From assembly GCA_947088515.1 (NCBI GenBank), contig CAMUHA010000001.1, forward strand, positions 1 through 64,000: 64,000 bases of DNA, in the 5' to 3' direction. Every line of letters begins with the position of its first letter. The first letter of the stretch is position 1. The stretch comes from an uncultured bacterium (GTDB taxonomy: Bacteria; Bacillota; Clostridia; Lachnospirales; Lachnospiraceae). Under the pieces are notes generated by a model. That model was not told where the DNA came from. It saw only the letters and a list, made by a program, of their open reading frames with translations, and made no database searches. Positions 1 through 9,040 of this stretch are shown in pieces. Both the position numbers and the translations under genes were made by a program.

Positions 1-1
1 G

Positions 2-520
2 ATGGAAAAAAACATATTAGTAAAAAAAGTATATAGAATAATAAATTGGAGTGATATATTAGATGACATATATATGAACACATATTCTAAGGCGGATACA
101 ATTAAAACGCATGTCCATGCGCATGCATATATAAATAAGTATATGTTTGGCAACTTTGGTTTAATTTTAATTTTGTATAAAGATGTTGAATATACTGAGC
201 TGATTAAGGAAACCTTAGAGGTAAAATATGCAATCAGGTCACTGAAGAACAAAACAAAAAACGGAATAATTTCAATATTTTTTAATGTTGAGCATGCTAT
301 GTATAATGCAAAAGAAACTGAAAAAGATATAATAAGAAATTTATTTCCAATACAAAACAAAGACTCATCTCAAATTTTAAATATATTTTTTAGCTATGTA
401 CATTGTCCTGATACTGCTGAACAATACGAGGAAGATTTTAAAGTGTTAAGTAGGTACATGATAAACGAATTGAATCAACAAGAAATTGATATGATAAAAA
501 AGTATTGTTCATATTTTTAG
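2..520 (+). CDS. NDK-like protein, possibly 5'-truncated by window edge
   Basis: 172 residues, AT-rich, with an ATG at the second base of the window, so the true start could lie upstream. No signal peptide or membrane segment. Residues around 92-116 resemble the last part of nucleoside diphosphate kinase: an N-V-E-H tetrad sits where NDK has N-[VI]-x-H with its catalytic histidine, followed at the right spacing by E-K-D-I and a terminal L-F-P. The family's H-G-S-D box reads H-A-M-Y here, so two of the usual active-site residues are gone and kinase activity is doubtful. The resemblance is remote and judged by eye. The next gene starts 40 bases downstream on the same strand, so the two are probably co-transcribed. 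Confidence 0.5.
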   Translation: MEKNILVKKVYRIINWSDILDDIYMNTYSKADTIKTHVHAHAYINKYMFGNFGLILILYKDVEYTELIKETLEVKYAIRSLKNKTKNGIISIFFNVEHAMYNAKETEKDIIRNLFPIQNKDSSQILNIFFSYVHCPDTAEQYEEDFKVLSRYMINELNQQEIDMIKKYCSYF

Positions 521-560
521 AGTACAAATGTGATTTTACATGAAAGGAATATATTAGATA

Positions 561-1091
561 ATGAGTGATATAGCATTTATTAGCTTACCCTTTCAGCCTA
601 TAGGGCTGATTAAAACTCCATTTTATTTTTCCACGGCAATTATGGGTGAGTATTTGGCAAATTTGTTAGGTGGTACATATTATCTTGGCATCAATTCGCT
701 TCATTCTTTTAAATCTTATAGTGAAAAACAATATCATGAATTTGAAAAAAAGTTTAACTTTATTGAAAATAAAATTTTGTACTATGATAAGGTACATATT
801 AATAATATTTCCGAAGTTGTAAATCAATTGTATCAAACTCATAATATTTCTATCTTTAATGAACCAACTGCTATTTGTGAATGTGGAAGAGTAGAGATGA
901 CAAAAACAGAAATAGAGCGCTTTTATGGTATAAATATAAGTATGGATCTAGTAGAAGAAGGAAATGGAGGATTTATATGTAAACAGTGCCATAAAAAACT
1001 TATTTTTCATAATATAGAAGACGGAGTGGAATATTTGACAAAGCTTATTCCCAAAGGCACCATTGAAGTTCACATTTACAAGAGATCATAG
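561..1091 (+). CDS. Small zinc-ribbon protein, faint class I aminoacyl-tRNA-synthetase N-terminus likeness
   Basis: 176 residues. An AAAGGA ribosome site lies 13 bases before the ATG. The first 50 residues (FISLPFQPIG, then GEYLANLLGG and LGINSLHS) follow the strand-loop-helix layout of the start of a class I tRNA-synthetase Rossmann fold, but both histidines of the HIGH motif are absent. Residues about 112-145 carry a C-x-C ... C-x-x-C zinc ribbon (ICECG ... CKQCH). I do not recognise a defined family. It could be a stand-alone small protein or the remains of a longer synthetase-like gene cut by the insertion-sequence debris that follows. It lies between the NDK-like gene and a radical SAM gene on the same strand. 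Function unknown. Confidence 0.5.
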   Translation: MSDIAFISLPFQPIGLIKTPFYFSTAIMGEYLANLLGGTYYLGINSLHSFKSYSEKQYHEFEKKFNFIENKILYYDKVHINNISEVVNQLYQTHNISIFNEPTAICECGRVEMTKTEIERFYGINISMDLVEEGNGGFICKQCHKKLIFHNIEDGVEYLTKLIPKGTIEVHIYKRS

Positions 1092-1104
1092 ACTCTCTTT
1101 TTTT
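1080..1104 (+). terminator. Weak intrinsic terminator overlapping the stop codon
   Basis: A six-base-pair stem (AAGAGA / TCTCTT) with an eight-base loop is followed by a run of Ts. It overlaps the end of the zinc-ribbon gene and would end the first two-gene unit. The stem is short, so this is tentative. Confidence 0.35.
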
Positions 1105-1532
1105 ATATTAGGGAATGACTGACGATAATATTGCAACCAAAATGGGTATTGCCGTTTGACCGTGTGTTCTTGTCTGCATAAGTTTGCGTGATCTGGTGCG
1201 TATGTAGTGCTGGATGAGTCTTCTTGTTGGGGTGGGAAAACTAATATATTTGATGAGTTGAAGGCAAGGATAATAAACATTTCCTGTCGAAAATCAACTG
1301 TGCCCAGCTTTTAGCTTAACCCCACAGGAGTGTTTGCTTGTGTAAAACGGGGGCTTGGGGTTGATAAAAATGGACATTTTATCTTGTCCCTAGAAGGTGA
1401 AATGGACATTTATGCTTTATATATGATGAAAACTGGGTGTATAGGCGAGCACAGTTTCTGACACAAAAAATATTTATCATAATACGTAACTACGAGTATG
1501 AACGCCTGGAAATTTTATAGCTGTTAGCAGGC
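1105..1532. other. Gene-free stretch with decayed sequence
   Basis: No convincing coding region on either strand. Short open stretches on both strands break at stop codons and resemble decayed transposon DNA, but I cannot assign them to a family. It leads directly into an IS630-type transposase relic. Confidence 0.3.
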
Positions 1533-1787
1533 ATGCCTCATCTATCAGGGACAGATATTCTCTTTGTGGGTGAAACACATAAAAGCAGTGTATTTTTTGA
1601 ATTTTTGAAGTCGCTGGATGAAAAAAGTCCCAAAGGTGATAAAATTCGGTTCATTCTGGATAATCAATTAGCCTATATTTTAAAGGAAATTCAGAACGTT
1701 TTTAATTTGCTGTTACACTGTCCCATTAGTAATGAATTAATATTGGGGAGGGATTTTTTAGCAAAGTGTCCCGACAAATGCTGGTAA
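1533..1787 (+). pseudogene. IS630-family transposase relic (DDE domain)
   Basis: Remnant of the C-terminal DDE_3 region of an IS630-type transposase. The segment FFEFLKSL ... PKGDKIRFILDN matches the family pattern where the second catalytic aspartate lies in I-L-D-N, followed by a degenerate H-S-A-H-[IL]-S equivalent and KEIQN. The N-terminal helix-turn-helix and first catalytic region are missing or scrambled upstream, and no partner inverted repeat was found. Non-functional. Confidence 0.6.
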
Positions 1788-2319
1788 ACATCATCCCTGC
1801 AATGGCAGTAATTGCTTTTTTGCTATGTTGTTTTGAGCGGTGTTAGTGCTTGTTTGCAAAATAGATTTTCTTTTTTTAAAGCGATAGCCCCTCATTTTTG
1901 TGTGCTATCGGTCAATCCATTATGGTATAAATGAATAGTGTATATAATTGTTCCATAAACTTATCTCTTCCGGGGGATCAAACCCAATCAGTGGCATTCA
2001 TGACCTTTCGGAATCTCAATAAATGAGATGCCGTCTGGAATATGATTACTGAATATCGTGCGGAATAAGAAATTAGAGAAAAATGGTCAATATAGCATGT
2101 TTTATGCCTTAACAGATGTCATTTCCCAAGCACCAAGATGCTGTAACATCAAAAATCATTTCCAAATTGAAAAATAACTTTTGGGTTGGAGGCACGAAGC
2201 ATTACCAGTTATTTGAGAGGTTTGTCCATAGTTTTATAAAAAAGTGGATACTGGAAGCCTTATAGAATAAGCGATTATGACTTTAAGAGGATATTATCGA
2301 AGAAAGGCGAATTATAAAA
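1788..2319. other. Gene-free stretch upstream of the radical SAM gene
   Basis: No supported gene. It holds a seven-base-pair hairpin (1882-1910) without a T tract and short decayed coding-like snippets on both strands. The last 30 bases carry a GAAAGG ribosome site for the next gene. I see no riboswitch and no convincing precursor-peptide gene. Confidence 0.3.
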
Positions 2320-3507
2320 ATGGAAAAAGAAAACATAATTGAATATAAATTAAAAGGAAATAATAAATTATTTTATGCGCCAGCCTACAACAGATTTTGG
2401 ATTAATAATCTTAATGCAAAGTTGAAAAAAGATTATTATGATGTGCTGCTGACGGATTTGAGAATCGAAATTACATATTTGTGTAATGGAAATTGCAAAT
2501 ATTGCATTGTATATGGCAATGAAATTGAAAAAATTGAATCTTTGAATATGAAAGAAGTTTGGAATGAGATTAAGAAGAAAAAATGGATGAAAGAAATTAA
2601 AACTATTTTTTTAATTGGAGGGGAACCATTTCTTTTTTTTAATCAGATAGAATATTTATTAGAAAATTTTAACGGTGAAATAAGAATTTCAACAAATGGC
2701 ACCTTGATAACAAAAAAAATTGCAAAAAAGTTAGCAGGACATAATGTTTTAATTTATTTGTCTTTGGATGGCCCAGATTTTGATGAAAATATGATGAGAA
2801 TATACAAAGACGGAAGATACATGTATAATGATACCATACAAGGATTGAATAATCTATTAGAACAAAATGTAAAATTTGGAATATTTACAGTTGCAACAAA
2901 AGAAAACGTAAAAAATATCATCAATTTGATGATTAGATTGGTTCAGAGGTTTCACCCTTATCGAATAGGGTATAGTTTACCACATTGGATAAAAAATAAT
3001 AGTTATGAAATTTCTGCTATTGAATACAGAGATGCATTAATTGAATTATTTAATCATAGAAATGAAATTGATACAGAAATAATGCAATTAAAGTGGAGAA
3101 TAAAGCCTTTGATGGATGGAAAAATAAAAAGATTTTCATGCTCAATGCATACTTCGCAAATGACTATATTATCAGATAATACAATTGTTAGATGTTCCAA
3201 AATAGACCATGATAAAATATATAAGATGTTGTCAAATGGATTTTTTGATTGTAATTGTCCTGTAAATCTAGCGAGGAATAAAGGGAATCCCTGTTCAGAA
3301 TGTATAGCGCTTTCATGTTGTGGTGGGGGTTGCCCTTATGATGGGCTAAAAAGATTTGGTAGTGTAATTGATAGACGGGAATGTGTTATAACCCCTGCGC
3401 TTATAAATCAAGCCGTACAGGAAATAATAGTAAAAATCAATGCAGATAATTACATTACTAATGATGGGCTTGCCCCACAAGATTTTATTAGAAGTATTTT
3501 AATGTAA
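2320..3507 (+). CDS. Radical SAM/SPASM-domain enzyme
   Basis: 395 residues. The radical SAM [4Fe-4S] site is C-N-G-N-C-K-Y-C (about residues 55-62), the canonical C-x3-C-x2-C, with the GGEP motif at about 101-104 for S-adenosylmethionine binding. The C-terminal third is a cysteine-rich SPASM region: a cysteine near 271, another near 290, then CNCP, CSEC, CCGGGCPYDG and a final C-V-I, enough to hold auxiliary iron-sulfur clusters. SPASM enzymes modify peptides (RiPP maturases) or proteins (anaerobic sulfatase-maturating type). No precursor peptide or sulfatase is visible nearby, so the substrate is unknown. The gene is AT-rich and surrounded by insertion-sequence relics. Start chosen from GAAAGG 13 bases upstream. 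Confidence 0.85.
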   Translation: MEKENIIEYKLKGNNKLFYAPAYNRFWINNLNAKLKKDYYDVLLTDLRIEITYLCNGNCKYCIVYGNEIEKIESLNMKEVWNEIKKKKWMKEIKTIFLIGGEPFLFFNQIEYLLENFNGEIRISTNGTLITKKIAKKLAGHNVLIYLSLDGPDFDENMMRIYKDGRYMYNDTIQGLNNLLEQNVKFGIFTVATKENVKNIINLMIRLVQRFHPYRIGYSLPHWIKNNSYEISAIEYRDALIELFNHRNEIDTEIMQLKWRIKPLMDGKIKRFSCSMHTSQMTILSDNTIVRCSKIDHDKIYKMLSNGFFDCNCPVNLARNKGNPCSECIALSCCGGGCPYDGLKRFGSVIDRRECVITPALINQAVQEIIVKINADNYITNDGLAPQDFIRSILM

Positions 3508-3589
3508 AATTGAAATTGTATTATAGAAATAAAAATCTTTTTAAACAATTTGTGGGAGAAGATTTCCCGTTTGCTTCCTCCCGAACAAT

Positions 3590-3700
3590 CTAGTACTGCG
3601 TACTCATAATTTTTGTGCAAATCTCTGAGGATTTTTGATACGTGCTATTGAAAAAACAGACCAGAATATTTTCACAAAAAATTTGAGTACGTAGTACTAG
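3590..3700. repeat. 111-base inverted-repeat unit, MITE-like
   Basis: Arms at 3590-3617 and 3673-3700 are inverted copies agreeing at 25 of 28 positions. Both outer ends read CTAG, which could be a target-site duplication. The interior of about 55 bases has no coding potential. The right-hand CTAG is also the left insertion site of the IS5-type element that follows. Confidence 0.5.
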
Positions 3701-4528
3701 AGCGTGTTTGAAAAATCAAGTTCTTTGTTCATTTTAACCAAATAAGTATGGAAGTAATGCAGATAAAGCCAAGATATGTATATGGGAGTTTATCATACCG
3801 TGTGGCAATCCTACGGTATGATTTCAAACAGAGAAATAATTTTCAACCAGATGCCTTTCCTGGACGGTATGTTTGGTTCGCCGTCATGCTCATAGATATA
3901 ATCAATAAGCTGGGAACTGTCGTATCCTCGGTCAGCAAGGACACTGCCCCCTTCTATATTTATGTGTCCCAGAACTGGGACTGCAAGATTTATATCATTA
4001 CGCTGGACCTCGCTGGTCATTATGTAAACTGGATATCCATAAGCGTCCACTGCAGCATGTATTTTTGTATTTGGCCCGCCGCGGCTATGGCTTATTTCAT
4101 TGAGAGGACCGTTTTTTCTAGCTCCTGCGCTGTGCTGGTGGGCCTGCACGATGGACGCATCCAGGGAAATCTCATTTAGTTCAGCATCCGTAATCAGTAT
4201 GCGAAAGATATTATCAAGGAAACCATCGTCAATCCATTTCGGGAAACGGCTGTAAACGGTTTTCCACGGGCCAAAACGTTCCGGCAAATCATGCCAGGAG
4301 GGCGCCGTTCCGTGCAATCCAAATCATAGCATTCAGCATAAGACGGTTATCTTTTAGCGGCCTTTCACGTTTGCAGGCATATTCAGTGGGAAAATAAGAA
4401 GCTATCTGTTTCCACTGCAGGTCTGTTAATTCATAACGTCTTAACATAAGCTCACTCCCTTTTTTTATTACAAAAAGGGAATAAAAACATATGTTTTGTG
4501 CAATTTTTATTTTTCAAACACGCTCTAG
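3697..4528 (-). mobile_element. IS5-family insertion sequence with intact ends, decayed inside
   Basis: Perfect 16-base terminal inverted repeats AGCGTGTTTGAAAAAT (3701-3716) and its complement (4509-4524) are flanked on both sides by CTAG (3697-3700 and 4525-4528), a four-base duplication that fits the YTAR target preference of IS5-type elements. The transposase inside runs on the minus strand but is broken by frameshifts and an internal deletion, so the copy cannot move by itself. Another copy of the same end occurs alone at 10271-10286. Confidence 0.85.
3729..4447 (-). pseudogene. IS5-family transposase, frameshifted and internally deleted
   Basis: Read from the ATG at 4447, the N-terminal region (MLRRYELTDLQWKQIASYFP) is intact for about 50 residues, then a frameshift occurs at the conserved GAPWHDLP segment. 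The middle part, in another frame, holds the catalytic region: SLDASIVQAHQHSAGARK, then a GHSRGG equivalent (SHSRGG), then LADRGYDS. A deletion then removes the segment between PSRKG and ERHLVENYF, and a further shift leads into LKSYRRIATRYDKL and the normal end WLK. At least three lesions make it inactive. Confidence 0.85.
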
Positions 4529-4608
4529 TATATATGTATTTAAATAACTGGACTCAACATACTGTCTGTAGTATAATGCCTATATAGCAAGGAGGAGGAT
4601 ATTATACT

Positions 4609-4770
4609 ATGGGAAAAAGACTGTCAGCATAAATTTTAGCCTGGAAGAGCGAAAATGCCTTGAAACATAGACCTATACCCGTACTACTTAGGCCCAAGCT
4701 TTTGTCTGTGTCCGTACATTACTGATGAAAGCTTACGGATATACGGTTAACGACATTGCTAAAGGGTAGT
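4609..4770 (+). pseudogene. IS630-family transposase relic (N-terminal helix-turn-helix)
   Basis: Reading through one frameshift near the start and two in-frame stops gives SLEERKCLET ... AQAFVCVRTLLMKAYGYTVNDIAKG, the N-terminal helix-turn-helix pattern of IS630-type transposases. It lies downstream of, and in the same orientation as, the DDE-domain relic at 1.5 kb, so the two are not parts of one copy in normal order. Confidence 0.55.
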
Positions 4771-5029
4771 GATGAATCGTAAAAATTTGATGCTTTGTAT
4801 TAGTAAATAGAGCTGTCTCGAAAGCTCTTTAAACATTTGGGAGAGTCAGGAATTCAATAAAAGGATGGTAGCCTTGTAGATGACATAGAAGGGGATAAAA
4901 GAAACTGACATCAAACAGTATAGGACTAGGTATTATAGTTGAAACCGCTCCCCCTGATTTTGAATAGAAGATGTATATTTTTTCTTTTGTATATGAATAG
5001 TTATCATTTCATTTTATGATGTAGGGAGC
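4771..5029. other. Gene-free stretch between transposase relics
   Basis: Nothing assignable. A six-base-pair hairpin AGAGCT ... AGCTCT occurs near 4810 without a clear role. Confidence 0.3.
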
Positions 5030-5410
5030 ATTGGAAATTGTTTACAGCCATTTCCGTAAAAGAATTGAAGAGGGTACCCCTTGATAATATTTTCCATGTT
5101 TAAAGTATTGATGCAGAAGTGGAGGGCCTTTCTCTTGATAGTTCGAATGCTCAGGCACATATCAGTACAGTAGCGTTGCAAAAAAGGACCTAAACCAAAT
5201 TGGCCATAGCAGAGGTGGAGCCTGTGCTAAAATCTATGTAACAGTAGACTTCTATAGTTATCCAGTATAACTTATGATAGGTGAAGACCAGAGGAATGAT
5301 ATCGCTTGTGTTTCTCCTGTTTTGGAAGAGATAAGGGTATATAAGGAAGACAGATACCTATCGACAAGGATGATGATAGCCAGATTCAGATTGACTACAG
5401 ATAAAAGTGG
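5030..5410 (+). pseudogene. Second, older IS5-family transposase relic
   Basis: Piecing together two or three frames on the plus strand gives IVYSHFRKRIEEG, LDNIFHV, SLDSSNAQAHIS, IGHSRGGACAKIYVTVD and RNDIA. These align in order with the IS5-type transposase at 3.7-4.4 kb (VYSRFPKWIDDG, LDNIFRI, SLDASIVQAH and so on). It is a distant relative of that element, heavily mutated, with no recognisable ends. Confidence 0.6.
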
Positions 5411-5826
5411 GCGGGTAATTAACAATTTTATTCAGAAAGGGGGGTAAACAAAGGTGCGTCTATCTGTTTTTTCTGTGTATTGATTCAATACTGATGAGAA
5501 CTATGTCAGGTCTATGCAGCAGTTATCGGGAGGGAGCTTGCAGATGCCGTTTGTAATGAAAGGGCATCTGTTTCTCATATATATAGGGGAGAGCTTAAAA
5601 AGAACTCGTTGTAGTGTTATATTTAATATTCAAATTACGGAATTTATTCAAAAAAATAACGCATAACTATGTAAAATCGCTTATGAATAGTTAGTATGCA
5701 GCTTATATTTTTGAAGACTAGGTTGTATATAAGGATTTTTATAATAAAATTTAAAATAAGAAATGCTCAAGTACACATTTTATAAAGTTTTGTAACTTGA
5801 GTAAAGCGAAAGGAATGGATATATAA
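5411..5826 (+). other. Leader region upstream of the isoleucyl-tRNA synthetase
   Basis: No gene. A hairpin (CTCAAGTAC / GTAACTTGAG, around 5768-5804) lies just before the AAAGGA ribosome site. TATAAT-like hexamers occur near 5742, without a well-placed -35 box. There is no T-box antiterminator signature (no GGGTGGNACCGCG-type segment), so this synthetase does not look controlled by uncharged tRNA in the usual Firmicutes way. Confidence 0.35.
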
Positions 5827-8800
5827 ATGAAGTTTCAAGAGTTGACATCAAAACCAGAAATCAGTGAAATTCAAGAGCAGATATTATTATATTGGAAAAA
5901 CGAAAAAATTTTTCAAAAATCAGTAGAAAGTAAATTGGGAGAGGAAATAGTGTTTTATGACGGGCCGCCGTTCCCAACAGGAAAACCTCATCACGGAACA
6001 GTCTTAGTTTCATTTATTAAAGACATGATAGCAAGATATTGGACGATGAAAGGTCATCCTGTACCTCGTGTTTGGGGATGGGACTGTCATGGATTACCGA
6101 TTGAAAACCAAGTTGAATCTTTGTTGGGAATTGAGAATAAAAATGAAATAGAAAAGGAAATAGGAATTAATGTATTTAATGAGAAATGTTTCGAACTAGT
6201 TTCAAGCAATAATGAATCATGGAAAGAATATGTTGAACAAATGGCGCGTTGGGTGGACTATGATGGTGCATATAAAACAATGAACCCACAATTTATGGAA
6301 AGTGTTATGTGGGCATTTAAACAATGCTATGATAAGGGGCTGATTTATAGAGACTATAGGGTAACGCCATATTGTATGCACTGCGAGACATCCTTGTCTA
6401 TTTCCGATACTAGGGAATCTGATTCAACAAGACTAAGACAAGATAGGTGGGTTATTGTAAAATTTAAAGCTTTAGAGGTTATAAATAATACAAATGTTTA
6501 TTTCCTTGCATGGACTACAACTCCGTGGACATTGCCATCGAATTTGTGTCTTGCTGTAGGGGAAAAATTAATATACTCTTACGTTAATACAGAAAATGGC
6601 ATATATGTTGCATGCAAAAATACCCTTTTAAATTATCCAAAGATATTTGGAGAAAATCCAGATGTTATCAGGGAATGTAAAGGTATTGATTTGATTGGAA
6701 AAGAATATGAACCTTTGTTTAAATATTTTGCAGATTTAAAAGAAGAAGGTGCATTCAAAATAGTATCGGCAGAGTATGTTGGGGCAGACGAAGGTGTTGG
6801 TATTGTGCATACTGCACCTGCGTTTGGAGAAGACGATTATTGGACATGTAAGAAGAATAACATTCCATTGGTAAATCCAGTTGATGAAAAAGGTCAATTT
6901 ACTGATATTGTAGCCGATTTTTATGATGCAAACAGTGGGAAAAATGTCATTGAGATGAATCCAATTATAATTCGATATTTGTATGACAATAAATTAGCAG
7001 TTGCTGACGGGACTATCGAACATAATTACCCTCATTGTTGGAGATGTAAAAGGCCATTAATATATAAGGCAATGGATGCTTGGTATTTGAACATTGAAAA
7101 ATTAAAAGAACGATTAATTGAGACAAATGAGAAGATAAATTGGGTTCCAGAAACTATTAAACATGGAAGGTTTGGAAAGTGGTTAGAAAATGCAAGAGAC
7201 TGGAATATCTCTCGAAATAGATATTGGAGTACCCCCATCCCAATATGGGAGTGTGAATGCTGTGGTGAGAGAAAGGTATTTGGCAGTATAAAAGAAATTT
7301 ATGAAGCAAGTGGTATTAAGTTGGAAAATTTGCATAGGCAGTATATGGATAAAATTGTATTACAATGTGAAAAATGTGGTTCTGCTATGTATCGCGTTCC
7401 AGAAGTGTTGGATTGTTGGTTTGAAAGTGGTTCAGTACCTTTTGCGCAGAAACATTATCCCTTTGAAAATAAGGAATGGTTTGAATCTCATTATCCAAGT
7501 GATTTTATTGTTGAATATACTGGGCAGATTAGATGTTGGTTTTACTATTTACATGTGCTAGCAGTTGCTTTATTTGATAGACCCGCTTTTAAGAACTGTA
7601 TTGTACATGGAACTATACTGGCAAAAGATGGAAAAAAACTTTCGAAGTCATCAAAAAACTACACAGACCCCATGAAATTAATGAAAGAATTTGGGACAGA
7701 CTCATTTAGATTATATTTATATAAAACGAATGCGATGCTTACAGGTGATCTGTTGTTTAATGAAGAAGGCATATTGGAGGCATATCAGCAGATTATCTTG
7801 CCATATTGGAATGCTTGTAAGTTCTTTATTTCCTATGCCAATATTGATGGTTTTGAAAGGGGAAAGGCGGTTTCTCCTGTTCCAAAGAACCAATTGGATA
7901 AATGGATACTTGCTCTGCTTTATAATGTAGAAAAGAGTATTTCAAAGAATATGGATTTGTATTATGTAAATAAATATGTAGACAGTTTGCTTCCTTTGGT
8001 GGAAGGATTGACTAATTGGTATATTAGGAGGTCCAGACGTAGATTTTGGGCCAAAGGAATGTCAGAAGACAAGCTATCAGCATATCAAACATTATATTAT
8101 GTTTTACTCAATTTGACCAAGATATTTGCCCCGGTTGCACCTATTATTTCCGAAAAAGTATTCCAGGTACTGACCAATGCTGAGTCTGTACATCTTGAAG
8201 AGTGGCCGACTATACCAGAGGAATATTGTGATGATGGATTACTTGAAAGAGTAGGATTAGTGCAAGATATTATTTCTCTTGCCAGGTCAATAAGAAATAA
8301 AAATGGAATAAAAAACAGACAGCCGTTAAATACGTTAAATGTTGCATTCTCATCAGAAGGAAAGGTGGAGTTGCTCCGTGAGTTCAAAGATATTATTGCG
8401 GAAGAGCTTAACGTAAAAAATGTAGTTTTACTTAAGAATGTTGATGAAATTGCAACAATAAAATGTAACCCCAATTTTAATGAAATCAGAAGATTATATC
8501 CAGAGATGATAAAGGAATTAGTACAGGCAATTAAATTTGGTGAGTATAAAATAATGAAAGAAGGTGTTTTGATTAATATTGATGGTAAAGATAGGATTTG
8601 TGACTCAAAGATTCTTTTAATTTCTTATGTTGCTAAAGATGGATATCATTTTGCAAGCGATAGCAAAGTTGTTGTATCCTTAGATTTAAAAATTTCTGAC
8701 GAACTAAAAAGGGAAGGGCTGGCACGAGATATTATAAGAAACATTCAAGATGCAAGAAAAAGTCTGGACTGTGATATTACGGATTTTATAAAGGTATGTA

Positions 8801-8943
8801 TGCTGGGAAATGTACCGCAAGAATGGGTTGAATATATTTGTAAAGAGACGTTGAGCAAACTTGTCACGCTTGATGAATGTGCATATGAGTTTTGCTTGGA
8901 AAATGATGCAGGAGAAATAATAACTATTAAGATTGATAAATAG
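5827..8943 (+). CDS. ileS: Isoleucyl-tRNA synthetase, eukaryotic-like type 2, altered HIGH motif
   Basis: 1038 residues, full length. It ligates isoleucine to tRNA-Ile in the cytoplasm. Visible landmarks: PFPTGKPHHGT (about 49-59, the HIGH region), GWDCHGLPIENQ, the CP1 editing domain (AWTTTPWTLPSN; DEGVGIVHTAPAFGEDDY near 320-340), zinc-type CECCG and CEKCG, VLDCWFESGS, and KLSKS (about 605-609). The PF-TG-P spacing, the second half and the C-terminal REGLARDIIRNIQDARK segment mark the eukaryotic-like type 2 enzyme, the kind associated with natural mupirocin resistance, not the ordinary bacterial type. The motif reads H-H-G-T where type 2 enzymes normally have H-Y-G-H. A housekeeping ileS is expected elsewhere. 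Insertion-sequence debris lies on both sides, suggesting transfer. Confidence 0.93.
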   Translation: MKFQELTSKPEISEIQEQILLYWKNEKIFQKSVESKLGEEIVFYDGPPFPTGKPHHGTVLVSFIKDMIARYWTMKGHPVPRVWGWDCHGLPIENQVESLLGIENKNEIEKEIGINVFNEKCFELVSSNNESWKEYVEQMARWVDYDGAYKTMNPQFMESVMWAFKQCYDKGLIYRDYRVTPYCMHCETSLSISDTRESDSTRLRQDRWVIVKFKALEVINNTNVYFLAWTTTPWTLPSNLCLAVGEKLIYSYVNTENGIYVACKNTLLNYPKIFGENPDVIRECKGIDLIGKEYEPLFKYFADLKEEGAFKIVSAEYVGADEGVGIVHTAPAFGEDDYWTCKKNNIPLVNPVDEKGQFTDIVADFYDANSGKNVIEMNPIIIRYLYDNKLAVADGTIEHNYPHCWRCKRPLIYKAMDAWYLNIEKLKERLIETNEKINWVPETIKHGRFGKWLENARDWNISRNRYWSTPIPIWECECCGERKVFGSIKEIYEASGIKLENLHRQYMDKIVLQCEKCGSAMYRVPEVLDCWFESGSVPFAQKHYPFENKEWFESHYPSDFIVEYTGQIRCWFYYLHVLAVALFDRPAFKNCIVHGTILAKDGKKLSKSSKNYTDPMKLMKEFGTDSFRLYLYKTNAMLTGDLLFNEEGILEAYQQIILPYWNACKFFISYANIDGFERGKAVSPVPKNQLDKWILALLYNVEKSISKNMDLYYVNKYVDSLLPLVEGLTNWYIRRSRRRFWAKGMSEDKLSAYQTLYYVLLNLTKIFAPVAPIISEKVFQVLTNAESVHLEEWPTIPEEYCDDGLLERVGLVQDIISLARSIRNKNGIKNRQPLNTLNVAFSSEGKVELLREFKDIIAEELNVKNVVLLKNVDEIATIKCNPNFNEIRRLYPEMIKELVQAIKFGEYKIMKEGVLINIDGKDRICDSKILLISYVAKDGYHFASDSKVVVSLDLKISDELKREGLARDIIRNIQDARKSLDCDITDFIKVCMLGNVPQEWVEYICKETLSKLVTLDECAYEFCLENDAGEIITIKIDK

Positions 8944-9040
8944 TTATCATGCCAAAAATATTTGAAGATATGAATCACAGTCTTTGGAAGGCAAATACAC
9001 AGTTAGTTATCAGACTCAGACTTCCTATATTGAAAATGGA

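Noticed and set aside
1086..1280. Minus-strand frame of 64 residues
   Set aside because: No ribosome site, no recognisable family, and it lies in decayed DNA next to a relic.
3748..4179. Plus-strand open frame of 143 residues inside the IS
   Set aside because: It is the antisense of the IS5-type transposase, whose minus-strand protein matches the family; the plus-strand frame has no known pattern.
5411..5826. Possible T-box leader of ileS
   Set aside because: No antiterminator consensus or specifier-loop arrangement could be recognised.
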